A stretch of DNA of 64,000 nucleotides, taken from contig DATGMD010000044.1 in assembly GCA_035293805.1 (NCBI GenBank), forward strand, positions 223,461-287,460, in the 5' to 3' direction. The notes beneath the pieces are model-generated. The model saw only the letters and a list, made by a program, of their open reading frames with translations, was not told the DNA's origin and did not search any database. Shown here piece after piece: positions 1-8,097 of the stretch (its first letter is position 1; each line of letters starts with the position of its first letter). The position numbers were made by a program, and so were the translations under genes. The DNA comes from JAJPHF01 sp035293805. Lineage in GTDB: Bacteria; Chloroflexota; UBA6077; JAJPHF01.

Positions 1-597
1 TCGCGCTTTGGCGCCTCGACGCACACGGCCGCCCGCGTGGCGCTGCGCCAGTGGGGCTTGTCGCCCGACAGCGACGTGGTCTGGCGCCAGCTGGGCGACA
101 TGCCGAGCATCCTGGCGGCGCTCGAAAGCGGCCAGATCGACGCGGGCGCGATCTCGCCCCCGACGAGCACGCGCGCCAAGCAGGCGGGCCTTAACGAGCT
201 GATCGACCTCGGCAAGACGGGGCCGGAATTCCCGACTTCGGCCATCGGCGGTCCGCGGGGCTGGATCGAGAGCAATCAGGAGGCGGTGCGCCGCTTCATT
301 CGCGGCTACGCGCTCGCGGTGCGGCGCTTCAAGGCCGACAAGCCGTACACGCTGGAGGTCTACCGCAAGTACCTGGAGACGGACGACCCGGGCCTCCTGG
401 ACGAGGTGTACACCCTGGCGACCGACACCGTGTCGACGGTGCCGTACGTGAGCGCGGACGGCTACGCGCGGCTCATCGAGGAGCTGAGCATCGACACGCC
501 GGCCGTCCGCGAGCACGACCCGAGCGCCTGGCTGGACATGCACTTCGTCCGGGAGGTGGAGGCCAGCGGCTTCTTTGCACAAGGCGCCGCCCGGTGA
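1..597 (+). CDS. ABC transporter substrate-binding protein, NMT1/SsuA type (5'-truncated by window edge)
   Basis: An open frame runs from base 1 to a TGA at 595-597, giving about 198 residues of a C-terminal lobe. The opening residues (AAR-x-AL-x4-GL, then a DV) match the helix of the NMT1/SsuA family that follows the GASTHT substrate loop. The rest has the family pattern of a second-lobe helix bundle and an RRFIRGYALAVRRF helix near residue 95, where families of this kind have the moving-arm helix. The signal peptide and first lobe lie outside the window. The Pht5-like gene starts 93 bp downstream on the same strand. The ligand cannot be inferred. Confidence 0.85.
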   Translation, partial: SRFGASTHTAARVALRQWGLSPDSDVVWRQLGDMPSILAALESGQIDAGAISPPTSTRAKQAGLNELIDLGKTGPEFPTSAIGGPRGWIESNQEAVRRFIRGYALAVRRFKADKPYTLEVYRKYLETDDPGLLDEVYTLATDTVSTVPYVSADGYARLIEELSIDTPAVREHDPSAWLDMHFVREVEASGFFAQGAAR

Positions 598-690
598 GTT
601 AGCGCATTGCTACGGTCCGAGAGCGGGCGCGTCTGCGAGCACGCGGGCGCGATGAATCGCACCCCGACACGCGTGGCGAGGAAGTGACCT

Positions 691-1701
691 ATGCCCCGGC
701 TCGCAATGTCGTTCATCTCCAGCCTGAACGAGCGGACGGCGCCGCTGTTCGACGGCAGCGTCGAGCCCGAGGGCATCACGCTGCTGACCACGCGCTCGCC
801 CGCCTCCGAGACGTTCTGGCGGCAGCTCAAGTACGCCGAGTTCGCCGTCGCCGAGATGTCGTTGTCCTCGTACCTGATCGCCCGCGAGCGCGGCGCCGAC
901 ATGATCGCCATCCCCGTCTTCCCGACGCGCTGGTTCATGTGGGCCGAATTGCATTACCACGTCGACGCGGGCATCACGGGGCCGAGCGACCTGACGGGCA
1001 AGCGGGTCGGCCTGGAGGAGTACCAGCAGACGGCGGCGCTCTGGACGCGCGGCGTCCTCCAGCACGACTTCGGCGTGCCGCCGGAGCGCGTGCGCTGGTA
1101 CGTCGAGCGCACGGACGCGCTGAGCCACGGCGGCGCGACGGGCTTCACGCCGCCGCCCGGCATCACGCTCGAGCGCGTGCCGCCTGACGAGAGCCTGCCC
1201 ACCATGCTCGCCGCCCACGCCCTGGACGCCGCGCCGCTCTACGGCGGCATCCGGCGCGAGGCGAACTTCATCGACCGCTCGACGCGGCTCGCGGGCCCGC
1301 TCGACCCGGCGAAGATTCGCCCGCTGTTCCCGGACCGCATGGCGGAGGGCGCGCGCTTCCAGGCCGCCCACGGCTTCATCCCCGCGTCGCACACCTACGT
1401 CATTCGCGGCGACGTATACCGCGAACACCCCTGGGTGGCGCTGAACCTGTACCAGGCGCTCGTGCAGGCCAAGGAGCTAGCCCACGGGAGGCTGGAGGCG
1501 AGCCTGCCGGCGGCGCTGGTCTTCGGCCGCGAGTACTGGGCACAGACACGCCGCCTGTTCGGCGACGACCCGTACCCTTATGGCTTCCACGCGAACGCGC
1601 CGATGCTGCGCGCGCTGGTCGACTACTCGCACGAGCAGGGGCTCATCCAGCAGCGGCCCGCGCTCACGGACCTCTTCGCCCCGAGCACGCTCGAGCTGTA
1701 G
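691..1701 (+). CDS. 4,5-dihydroxyphthalate decarboxylase-like protein (type-2 periplasmic-binding fold)
   Basis: This 336-residue protein has the N-terminal pattern of the Pht5 family: a short first strand, then ERTAPLFDGSVEPEGI near residues 13-28. It continues with a bilobal binding-protein fold, including the inter-lobe GPSDLTGKRVGLEEY segment near 107-121. There is no signal peptide or lipobox, so a cytoplasmic enzyme is more likely than a receptor. Pht5 removes a carboxyl group from 4,5-dihydroxyphthalate to give protocatechuate. A phthalate-dioxygenase-like Rieske gene follows 57 bp downstream, which supports that type of chemistry. An AGGAAG ribosome-binding site precedes the ATG. Many family members are of unproven substrate, so phthalate itself is inference. 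Confidence 0.7.
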   Translation: MPRLAMSFISSLNERTAPLFDGSVEPEGITLLTTRSPASETFWRQLKYAEFAVAEMSLSSYLIARERGADMIAIPVFPTRWFMWAELHYHVDAGITGPSDLTGKRVGLEEYQQTAALWTRGVLQHDFGVPPERVRWYVERTDALSHGGATGFTPPPGITLERVPPDESLPTMLAAHALDAAPLYGGIRREANFIDRSTRLAGPLDPAKIRPLFPDRMAEGARFQAAHGFIPASHTYVIRGDVYREHPWVALNLYQALVQAKELAHGRLEASLPAALVFGREYWAQTRRLFGDDPYPYGFHANAPMLRALVDYSHEQGLIQQRPALTDLFAPSTLEL

Positions 1702-1757
1702 TAGGGTATGAGGGATAAGGAAAGGCGGGGGCGCGTGCCCGTCCCCGGGGAGCCGCC

Positions 1758-3017
1758 ATGCTGAAGGCCGAAGAGAACGAGCTACTGACGCGGACGGGGC
1801 CGGGCACGCCGATGGGCGCCTTGTTCCGCCGCTACTGGCTGCCGGTGCTGCTCGCGGAGGAGCTGCCGGAGCCCGATGGCGAGCCAAAAGCCGTCCGCCT
1901 GCTCGGGGAAGACCTGGTGGCCTTCCGCGACACGCGCGGCCAGGTGGGGCTGCTCGGGGCGCACTGCGCCCACCGCGGCGCTCCGCTGGCCTACGGGCGG
2001 AACGAGGAGTGCGGCCTGCGCTGCCTGTACCATGGCTGGAAGTACGACGTGGCGGGCCGCGTCGTGGACATGCCGAACGTGGCGGCGGGCAGCACCTATG
2101 CCGAGCGCGTGCGCCACACCGCGTATCCCACGCGCGAAGTGGCCGGCGTGGTGTGGGCGTACCTCGGCCCGCCCGAGCAGGAGCCGCCGTTCCGGGCCTG
2201 GGAGTGGACGCACGCCCCGGCCGAGCGGCTGGGCGTCTACAAGATCCTGGAGTCGTGCAACTGGGCGCAGGGCATCGAGGGCACGATCGACACCACGCAC
2301 ACCGATTTCCTGCACTCGGCCGACGTGCGCGGGCGCCCGCGCGACCACGCGCCAATCTTAGAAACGCAGGACACGGCCTATGGCTTCCGCTACGCCGCCA
2401 TCCGCCAGCCCGACACGGACGCCGACCGCACGCAGTACGTGCGGGTGAGCGTGTTCGCGCTGCCCTGCTTCGCCATGTTCCCGCCGCTGCGCGGGCGGGG
2501 CGTGCGCGGCATGGACGCGAGCGACGAGGTGATCGTGCAGCAGGCGTTCGTGCCGATCGACGACGAGCATACCTGGTTCTACAGCTTCGCCTACAGTCGC
2601 CGCGGGCCGCTGCCGGCCTACTGGCGCAACTACCCCCGCGAGTTCGGGCTTCAGGGCAACGTCGGGGTGCCGGCGGGCAACCGCGCCAACAAGCACCTGC
2701 AGGACTACGCGGCGCTGAAGACGGAGAGCTGGTCGGGCATCCAGGGGGTGAACTGCCAGGACTTCGCGATGGCCGAGGGGATGGGGCCGATCCTCGACCG
2801 CACCCGCGAGCACCTGGTGCCCGCCGACACGGCAGTGATTACCTTCCGGCGGCTGATGCTGCAGCAGGCGCGGGCGCTCGCGGCCGGCGCGACGCCGCGG
2901 GGTCTGGGCGCCGACGTGCCGTGGGAGCGGCTCGCCAGCGACGAGCGGACCATCCCGCGCGAGCAGCCCTGGCAGGCGGTTGGCGCCTTCGCCGGCGAGC
3001 CGGTGCCCACCGCTTGA
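1758..3017 (+). CDS. Rieske non-heme iron oxygenase, phthalate 4,5-dioxygenase-like
   Basis: The product is a 419-residue oxygenase component. The Rieske [2Fe-2S] site is C70-x-H72 and C89-x2-H92, with the usual 16 residues between. The catalytic iron site is D178, H181, H186 (IDTTHTDFLH). The N-terminus (LTRTGPGTPMGALFRRYWLPV region, residues 10-30) defines a subfamily shared with the products of 13222-14430 and 15618-17093. Such enzymes need an external reductase to pass electrons from NADH; none is encoded here. It lies directly after the Pht5-like gene and converges on an SBP gene. GGGGAG precedes the ATG. Hydroxylation or O-demethylation are both possible for this family. Confidence 0.92.
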   Translation: MLKAEENELLTRTGPGTPMGALFRRYWLPVLLAEELPEPDGEPKAVRLLGEDLVAFRDTRGQVGLLGAHCAHRGAPLAYGRNEECGLRCLYHGWKYDVAGRVVDMPNVAAGSTYAERVRHTAYPTREVAGVVWAYLGPPEQEPPFRAWEWTHAPAERLGVYKILESCNWAQGIEGTIDTTHTDFLHSADVRGRPRDHAPILETQDTAYGFRYAAIRQPDTDADRTQYVRVSVFALPCFAMFPPLRGRGVRGMDASDEVIVQQAFVPIDDEHTWFYSFAYSRRGPLPAYWRNYPREFGLQGNVGVPAGNRANKHLQDYAALKTESWSGIQGVNCQDFAMAEGMGPILDRTREHLVPADTAVITFRRLMLQQARALAAGATPRGLGADVPWERLASDERTIPREQPWQAVGAFAGEPVPTA

Positions 3018-3032
3018 CGCGGCCCCTTCCGG

Positions 3033-4160
3033 TTAGCGCGCGCCGATCTGGCGGACGGCGCCTTCGGCGAACTGCGGGTCGATGAAGCGGCTTAGGTCAG
3101 GCACCGGGCCGGTCAGCGCGCCCTCGCGCTGGAAGAACTCGGCCTGCTGGCGGAGGCGCGCCGCGTCGATGCGCCCGTTGAGGTCCATGAACTCCGGGCT
3201 GGCCGTCTCCCACACCCGCGGGTCCTTCAGCGACAGGCGCTCGCTCAGCACGGCGATCGCGGCGTCGCGGTCTTGGCCCTCGTGGAACGCCGCCCAGTAG
3301 TCGCGGGCGCCCTGCAGGTAGGCGATCATCCAGCGCGTCGCCACGTCGGGCCGTTGCGCGAACTCCGGCGAGTACACGACGAGCGAGAGGTACGCCCCCG
3401 GAATCACCGCCCCACCCGGGTAGAGCACGCGCGCGACGTTCTGGAATTCGGCCTGCGTGACCTGCGGCTCGGTGAGGGTCGCCGCGTCGAGGCTGCGGCC
3501 GCCGAGAGCCGCCAGCACGTCGGCGAGCGAGAGATAGCTGAGGTTGATGTCGGCGCGGTTGGCGGCGTCCTTCTCGACGGCCGCGACGAATAGCTCGTCG
3601 CCCACGTTGCCGGCCGCGCCGCCCACGGCGAAGCTCCGACCGCGGAGGTCGGCCATCGAACGCACCGTGTCGGCCAGGTCAGCGCGCACGACGATCGAGA
3701 GCGTGCGGTCCGTGGGATCGCCCAGGTGCGCCCAGTCGGCCACCAGCCGCAGGTCGACGCCGCGGTTGAAGGCATTGAACATCGCGGCGTTCGGCGAGGA
3801 GGTGCCCACGTCGATCTGGTTGGTGGCGATCGCCTGGATGACCTCAGCGCCCGTGCCGGTGCTGACCGGCTCGACGTCGATGCCCTGGCGGTCGAAATAG
3901 CCGCGCGCCAGGCCCAGCTCGAACGGCGCCTGGTCGGGCCGCCCCTGGAGCGCCATCTTCACGGTGACGCGCGCCGGTGGCGCCGTGGCGGCCGCCGCGG
4001 CCGCGGCGGCGGGCGACGGGGCCACGGCGGCCGGCGCGCTGGTCGGCGCGAGCGGGCTGCTCGACGGCTTCGCGCTCGGCGCGGCAGCCGGCGCGCAAGC
4101 CGTGCCGAGCGTGGTGAGCGCCGCGCAGAGTAACGCGCTCAGGCAGAACGGGTGGCGCAC
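3033..4160 (-). CDS. ABC substrate-binding lipoprotein, NMT1/SsuA type
   Basis: The 375-residue product starts at a GTG behind a GAGGAGGT site. It has a signal peptide ending in LGTAC, with the lipidated cysteine at residue 22, then an Ala/Pro/Ser-rich linker to about residue 65. The two-lobe domain shows the family pattern: AFELGLARGYFDRQGIDVEPV-like strand and helix, then TNQIDVGTSSPNAAMFNAF near residues 112-130. It is a close paralogue of the product of 38398-39540, sharing the FNAFNRG and RLVADWAH segments and the C-terminal EGAVRQIG. No ATPase or permease is adjacent; its 3' end converges on the Rieske gene. Ligand unknown; an aromatic acid is a guess from context. Confidence 0.88.
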   Translation of the reverse strand: MRHPFCLSALLCAALTTLGTACAPAAAPSAKPSSSPLAPTSAPAAVAPSPAAAAAAAATAPPARVTVKMALQGRPDQAPFELGLARGYFDRQGIDVEPVSTGTGAEVIQAIATNQIDVGTSSPNAAMFNAFNRGVDLRLVADWAHLGDPTDRTLSIVVRADLADTVRSMADLRGRSFAVGGAAGNVGDELFVAAVEKDAANRADINLSYLSLADVLAALGGRSLDAATLTEPQVTQAEFQNVARVLYPGGAVIPGAYLSLVVYSPEFAQRPDVATRWMIAYLQGARDYWAAFHEGQDRDAAIAVLSERLSLKDPRVWETASPEFMDLNGRIDAARLRQQAEFFQREGALTGPVPDLSRFIDPQFAEGAVRQIGAR

Positions 4161-4227
4161 AGGGACCTCCTCAGAGCAGGTTGGAGCAGCGCCAACGGGG
4201 CACCCGGCGTTCTAAGTAGATCTGGCG

Positions 4228-5445
4228 CTAGCCTTCGCTGCTGAGCAGCGCGTAGGGACGCGTGCCCAGGCGCTCGGCGCCCCCCGCCCGCACGACCACA
4301 GTGTCGCCCCAGGTGACGGTCTTGGGATTCGTCCAGTCGTCGCGGCCGCGGTCGGGGCGATAGGCGTAGGGCTTCAGCACGAAGGCGGTGTTCTCCAGCA
4401 GCGGCGCCTCCCAGAGCGGGTGCCGCGTGTGGTCGTCCATCGGGATGAACATCGGGCCGTCGTCGCCCAGCCCCCGGCCGTGGCAGAGAAACTCGATCTC
4501 GTAGGCACCGCCCCGCGCTACTGCCCGCGCCTGCTCCTCCACCTCGCACCAGGTGGCGCCGGGCCGCATCGCCGCGCGGGCGCGCTCGAAGGCCGCCTGG
4601 CCCAGCTCGCAGAGGGCCTGCGCATCGGCGGGCGGCGGGCCCACGAACACCGGCTGGGCGATCTGGGCCTGGTAGCCGAGCACGCTGGGGAACATCTCGG
4701 TCTTGATCGCCCAGCCGGGCTGGAGCACGCCCGGCGGCACCGTCGTGGTGCGCTCCTTCGCCTCGCCCCAGGGCCCCCCGCCCCAGGCGACCTCCGTGTC
4801 CTCGGCGCCCGCCCGGTACTGCGCGAGGATCGTCGCACCGAATGCCTCCGCCGCCGTCACGCCGGGCCGTGCGCTCGCCGCCAGCGCGGGCGCCCCGGCC
4901 TCCCCGGCCGCCACCGCGCGGCGCAGCGCGCCGATCTCCTCCTCGCTCTTCACGTAGCGCGCCTCGGCGAGCAGCGCGGACGCATCTACCAAGGTGGCCT
5001 GCGGCACTGCGGCGCGGATGTGCTCGACCGCCGTGTGCTTCGCGTAGCCCTCGGGGTTGCGGACCGGGCCGAGCGGCGTGCCGGAGAGGCCGGCCAGCCC
5101 CACGCGGCGCCGACCCACGTCCAGCTCGCGCAGCCGCCGCCCAACGGCCTCGCCATAGGGCACGGCGGTCGTGCCCGTCGCGGTCGCCGGGCGGGCGTCG
5201 GCGATCCAGGGATTGCTCGCGGTCAGGCGGCCCGTCCAGGGGCTGAGGAACGTCGGCTCGCCCTCCAGCGGGAAGACGACCGCGCCCAGCCGCAGCGCCA
5301 CGTACCGCGCGTCGCCGGGGAGCTGGCGGTCGGGCAGGACCACGAGGAACGCCATCTCCTGCGGCGCCATGAGGGCGCGCAGCCGCGCCCAGCGGCGGTC
5401 GCGCTCCGCGAGGGTGAAGCCGGCGCGAGGGGCCTCGGCGGTCAT
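4228..5445 (-). CDS. M24 (creatinase/aminopeptidase P fold) protein lacking the dinuclear metal site
   Basis: I place the start at the ATG at 5445, preceded by CAGGAGA, giving 405 residues; longer upstream starts overlap the divergent promoter. An N-terminal creatinase-like domain (about 1-165) is followed by a pita-bread domain with HGRG near residue 325. The usual metal ligands are not kept: the first two Asp positions read KTEMFPSVLGYQAQIAQP, the usual Glu of the EP motif is Lys (FVLKP), and the last Glu region reads WGDTVVV. This resembles creatinase and other non-peptidase M24 members, so a metal-free C-N or C-X bond hydrolase or lyase is more likely than a peptidase. It lies upstream of the SBP gene 3033-4160 on the same strand. 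Confidence 0.8.
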   Translation of the reverse strand: MTAEAPRAGFTLAERDRRWARLRALMAPQEMAFLVVLPDRQLPGDARYVALRLGAVVFPLEGEPTFLSPWTGRLTASNPWIADARPATATGTTAVPYGEAVGRRLRELDVGRRRVGLAGLSGTPLGPVRNPEGYAKHTAVEHIRAAVPQATLVDASALLAEARYVKSEEEIGALRRAVAAGEAGAPALAASARPGVTAAEAFGATILAQYRAGAEDTEVAWGGGPWGEAKERTTTVPPGVLQPGWAIKTEMFPSVLGYQAQIAQPVFVGPPPADAQALCELGQAAFERARAAMRPGATWCEVEEQARAVARGGAYEIEFLCHGRGLGDDGPMFIPMDDHTRHPLWEAPLLENTAFVLKPYAYRPDRGRDDWTNPKTVTWGDTVVVRAGGAERLGTRPYALLSSEG

Positions 5446-5497
5446 GCGCGTCTCCTGGAGCGCCGCCCGGGCCACGGGGCCCCGGGCGGCAACGGCG

Positions 5498-5526
5498 TTG
5501 GCCGCGAATCGTGGCCATCTTACAAT
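5498..5526 (+). promoter_or_regulatory. Predicted sigma70-type promoter for the MetE-like gene
   Basis: TTGGCC at 5498-5503, a 17-nt spacer, and TACAAT at 5521-5526. Transcription would begin near 5533, about 70 bases before the ATG at 5606. It sits in the divergent gap between the M24-like and MetE-like genes. Confidence 0.55.
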
Positions 5527-5605
5527 AGGCGGCGCGCCCTGGCGACCCGCTTCGGCCCGGCGCCCGGCGCCGCAGCATACAAGCAGCATACAAGGGAGAA
5601 GCCCG

Positions 5606-6655
5606 ATGGCTGGCGCCGAGTCGCGGCCCCGCGACGTGCTCCTGGTGGGCAGCGTGCCCCTCGCCAACGCGGAGGAGGTCTTTCGCACGGTGAGCGCGGC
5701 GTTGGGGGACCGGCTGCGCCGCATCCCCGACGGCGAGACGGAGGCGCGCCTCGACTGGTTCGTCTGGCAGGTGACGCGCTTCGAGGCCTGCCCCCAGCTC
5801 GAAGCGGTGCCCGCGGCGGCGCGCGGCTACCGCACGCTGCCGAAGTTCCGCCTGCGCCCGGGCGTGGACCCGGCGAGCGTTGATTTCGGCCGGCTGGGCT
5901 ACGCCGACGCGGCGCGGGCGTCCTACGAGACGTTCGCCCGGCTCCAGCGCGAGGGCGCGGTGCCGCGCGGCGTGCGCTTCCAGGTCTGCTTGCCGTCGCC
6001 GCTCGCGCCGGCCAGCGCCTTCAGCGAGCCCGATGCCCTGCCCGCGACCGCTCCGGCCTACGAGACGGCGCTGCTCCGCGAGCTGGACGAGATCGCCGCC
6101 GCGATCCCTCAGGACGCGCTCGCCATCCAGTGGGACGTGGCGGTGGAGTTCAGCACGCTGGACGGGCTTGGGCCGCCGCCAACGCCGGAGGTGAAGCAGG
6201 CAATCCTCGACCGCCTGGTGCGCGTCGGCAACCGCGTGCCGGCCGCGGTCGAGCTGGGCTACCACCTGTGTTACGGCGACTACGGCCACAAGCACTTCAA
6301 GGAGCCGGCCGACACGGGCGTGCTGGTCGAGGTGGCGAACGCCATCGCCGGCGGCCTCGCCCGCTCGCTTACCTGGCTGCACCTGCCCGTGCCGCGGGAC
6401 CGCGACGACGAGGCCTACTTCGCGCCCCTGCGCGGGCTGCAGCTTGCGCCCGCGACGGAGCTGTACCTGGGCCTGGTACACTACACGGACGGCGTGGCGG
6501 GCACGCGGCGCCGCCTGGCGACCGCCGAGCGCCGCGTGCCGCGCGAGTTCGGCATCGCCACCGAGTGCGGCTTCGGCCGCCGCCCGCCCGAGACGGTCCC
6601 TGAGCTGCTGCGCATCCACGCCGCCGTGGCCCGCGGCGGGGCCGATGGTGCCTGA
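5606..6655 (+). CDS. MetE C-terminal-domain-like zinc methyltransferase family protein
   Basis: The 349-residue product starts at the ATG after AAGGGAGAA. It has a TIM-barrel-like pattern and retains the zinc-binding signature of cobalamin-independent methionine synthase: H220-x-C222 (GYHLCYG) and a late cysteine C321 (TECGFGRR), with acidic residues between that could supply the Glu ligand. It is about half the length of MetE and lacks the N-terminal half, so it resembles core-MetE or UROD/MetE-like proteins that move methyl groups onto or off thiols. In a catabolic island it could accept methyl groups from methylated substrates, but that is inference. It is monocistronic and converges on an SBP gene across a hairpin at 6689-6715. 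Confidence 0.72.
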   Translation: MAGAESRPRDVLLVGSVPLANAEEVFRTVSAALGDRLRRIPDGETEARLDWFVWQVTRFEACPQLEAVPAAARGYRTLPKFRLRPGVDPASVDFGRLGYADAARASYETFARLQREGAVPRGVRFQVCLPSPLAPASAFSEPDALPATAPAYETALLRELDEIAAAIPQDALAIQWDVAVEFSTLDGLGPPPTPEVKQAILDRLVRVGNRVPAAVELGYHLCYGDYGHKHFKEPADTGVLVEVANAIAGGLARSLTWLHLPVPRDRDDEAYFAPLRGLQLAPATELYLGLVHYTDGVAGTRRRLATAERRVPREFGIATECGFGRRPPETVPELLRIHAAVARGGADGA

Positions 6656-6688
6656 CAGCCACAGCCAGAGCTGCGACCCAGGTTCGTG

Positions 6689-6715
6689 TGTGGGTTTGGC
6701 TCGGCCAAACCCACA
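6689..6715. terminator. Perfect 12-bp stem hairpin between convergent genes
   Basis: TGTGGGTTTGGC at 6689-6700 and its exact complement at 6704-6715 enclose a TCG loop. It lies between the 3' ends of the MetE-like gene and the minus-strand SBP gene. There is no clear U tract, so it may act as a bidirectional terminator or a 3'-end stabiliser. Confidence 0.6.
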
Positions 6716-6748
6716 GGCTATCCCTGGCCGGGTTCTTAGCGCGCGAGG

Positions 6749-7870
6749 TTACCGCTGCTGGAGCAGGCGCACCAGCTCCGGCCGGGCCTTGTTCATCGAG
6801 GCGCTGTTCCGCAGCACGAAGTCCACGTCGGTCTCGGTGAACGGGACGCCCTGCGCTTGCAGCCGCTCGATGTCCGGCGCGATCTTCGAGCCGGGCACCA
6901 GGTGGTGATCCATCGAGAGGTACTCGTACCAGAGGTCCTGGGCCTCGCGGCTCAGCATGTAATCCGCGAACAGCTTGGCGGCGTTCGGATGGGCCGCGTG
7001 CTTCGGCACCCCGACGTACCAGTAGCCGAGTAGCGCCGCGTCAGTGGGGATGGCGAAGCCGAGCGGCGCGGTCTTCAGGCCGCCAATGCGCTCGTCGCCG
7101 CAAGCCAGCGCCAGGATGTCGAACTCGCCGCTCACGATGCGCGTGCCCTCGCCGCAGCCGATGAGGCCGGCGAGCTGGCCCACGAACTGCTGCATGTACG
7201 CCACGGTCCGCTCCTCGCCCCACAGCTCCGAGGCGGCCAGCGACGTGAAGCCCGAGGCGTACGGCGTCGACCCGATGCGGCCCTTGTACTCCGGCTTCAG
7301 CAGGTCTTGCAGGCTCGTGGGCACAAGGCTGCCACTGATCTTCTGGCTCTGGTAGACGATGCCCTGCACGCGCGTGGTCACCTCCACGGCCGCGCCGTCG
7401 GCCGCGATAAGCCGCGGGTCGTGGATATTGCGTGACCAGCTTGCCCAGTCCACCGGCTCCAGCGCGTTCGCCTGGACCAGCGCGGCGATGTTCGTCTCGG
7501 ACCCGAGCATCACGTCGCTGGCCGCCGCACGACCGGCCTGCAGCTCCTGGATCATTCGGTTCGCCATCTCGGCCATGTTCGGGCCGACGGCCAGATGGAC
7601 GTCCAGGTTGAGGCCGTATGCTTTGTTGAAGCCGTCCGCCAGGCGCCGCATGTGCGCCGCATCGTCCCAGGCGCTGGAGGTCACCTCCAGGCGGCCCTCC
7701 TGGCGCGCGCCGTCCACGAGCGCCTGGAGCGCCGGGGGGAACGCCGGCGCGGCCGTGGCCCGGCCGGCCGGCGCCGCGGGGGCCGGGGCCGCTGGGGCGG
7801 CGCAGGCGACGAGCGCCACAAGGACTAGCGCCTCAAGGGCCGCGATCAGGTGCGTGCTGCGCGCTGCCAC
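6749..7870 (-). CDS. Iron/extracellular family-1-type ABC substrate-binding lipoprotein
   Basis: The 373-residue product begins at a GTG with a GAGGAGGT site. The lipobox is VAC with C23. After the linker come family-1 binding-protein features: ALVDGARQEGRLEV near residue 50, DGFNKAYGLNLDV near 79, EPVDWASW near 138, SLQDLLKPEYKGRIGSTPYA near 181, and a GCGEGTRIVSGEFD segment near 238. The set is shared with the products of 20845-21981, 30315-31460 and 60075-61253, so this is one of four close paralogues. It is divergently paired with the Rieske gene at 8098 across a 227-bp promoter region. No permease is adjacent. Confidence 0.88.
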   Translation of the reverse strand: MAARSTHLIAALEALVLVALVACAAPAAPAPAAPAGRATAAPAFPPALQALVDGARQEGRLEVTSSAWDDAAHMRRLADGFNKAYGLNLDVHLAVGPNMAEMANRMIQELQAGRAAASDVMLGSETNIAALVQANALEPVDWASWSRNIHDPRLIAADGAAVEVTTRVQGIVYQSQKISGSLVPTSLQDLLKPEYKGRIGSTPYASGFTSLAASELWGEERTVAYMQQFVGQLAGLIGCGEGTRIVSGEFDILALACGDERIGGLKTAPLGFAIPTDAALLGYWYVGVPKHAAHPNAAKLFADYMLSREAQDLWYEYLSMDHHLVPGSKIAPDIERLQAQGVPFTETDVDFVLRNSASMNKARPELVRLLQQR

Positions 7871-7935
7871 GGTTACCTCCTCGCTCCGCCGTGGGCCGGC
7901 TCAATCAGTCGTCGACCGGGATGCGCCGGTGACGC

Positions 7936-7977
7936 TTGACGAGGCCCAGGATAGCGCATACACTCACCGCGTTGTAA
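7936..7977. promoter_or_regulatory. Predicted overlapping divergent promoters for the SBP/Rieske pair
   Basis: Plus strand: TTGACG at 7936-7941, 17-nt spacer, TACACT at 7959-7964, directed to the Rieske gene at 8098. Minus strand: TTACAA at 7977-7972, 18-nt spacer, TATCCT at 7953-7948, directed to the SBP gene starting at 7870. The two overlap face to face, so polymerases would compete, consistent with co-regulation of the pair. Confidence 0.5.
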
Positions 7978-8097
7978 CGCACATGAGGCGGCGATCCAGC
8001 GCGCGGCGGAGCCGGTCGGCTTGCGCCCGGCGGCCGGAGAGCCCGGGCGAGTCGTTACCAGGCCGGACTCGGTACGATCCGGCGAGGGAGAGCACGA

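Noticed and set aside
4139..6619. A very long open frame on the minus strand (over 800 codons)
   Set aside because: It spans two real genes in other frames, is rich in Arg, Ala, Gly and Pro without domain patterns, and is the expected effect of very high GC content. Similar long shadows occur at 9367-11526, 14517-16856, 11152-12714 and 46361-48409; only the parts reported as genes have start sites and motifs.
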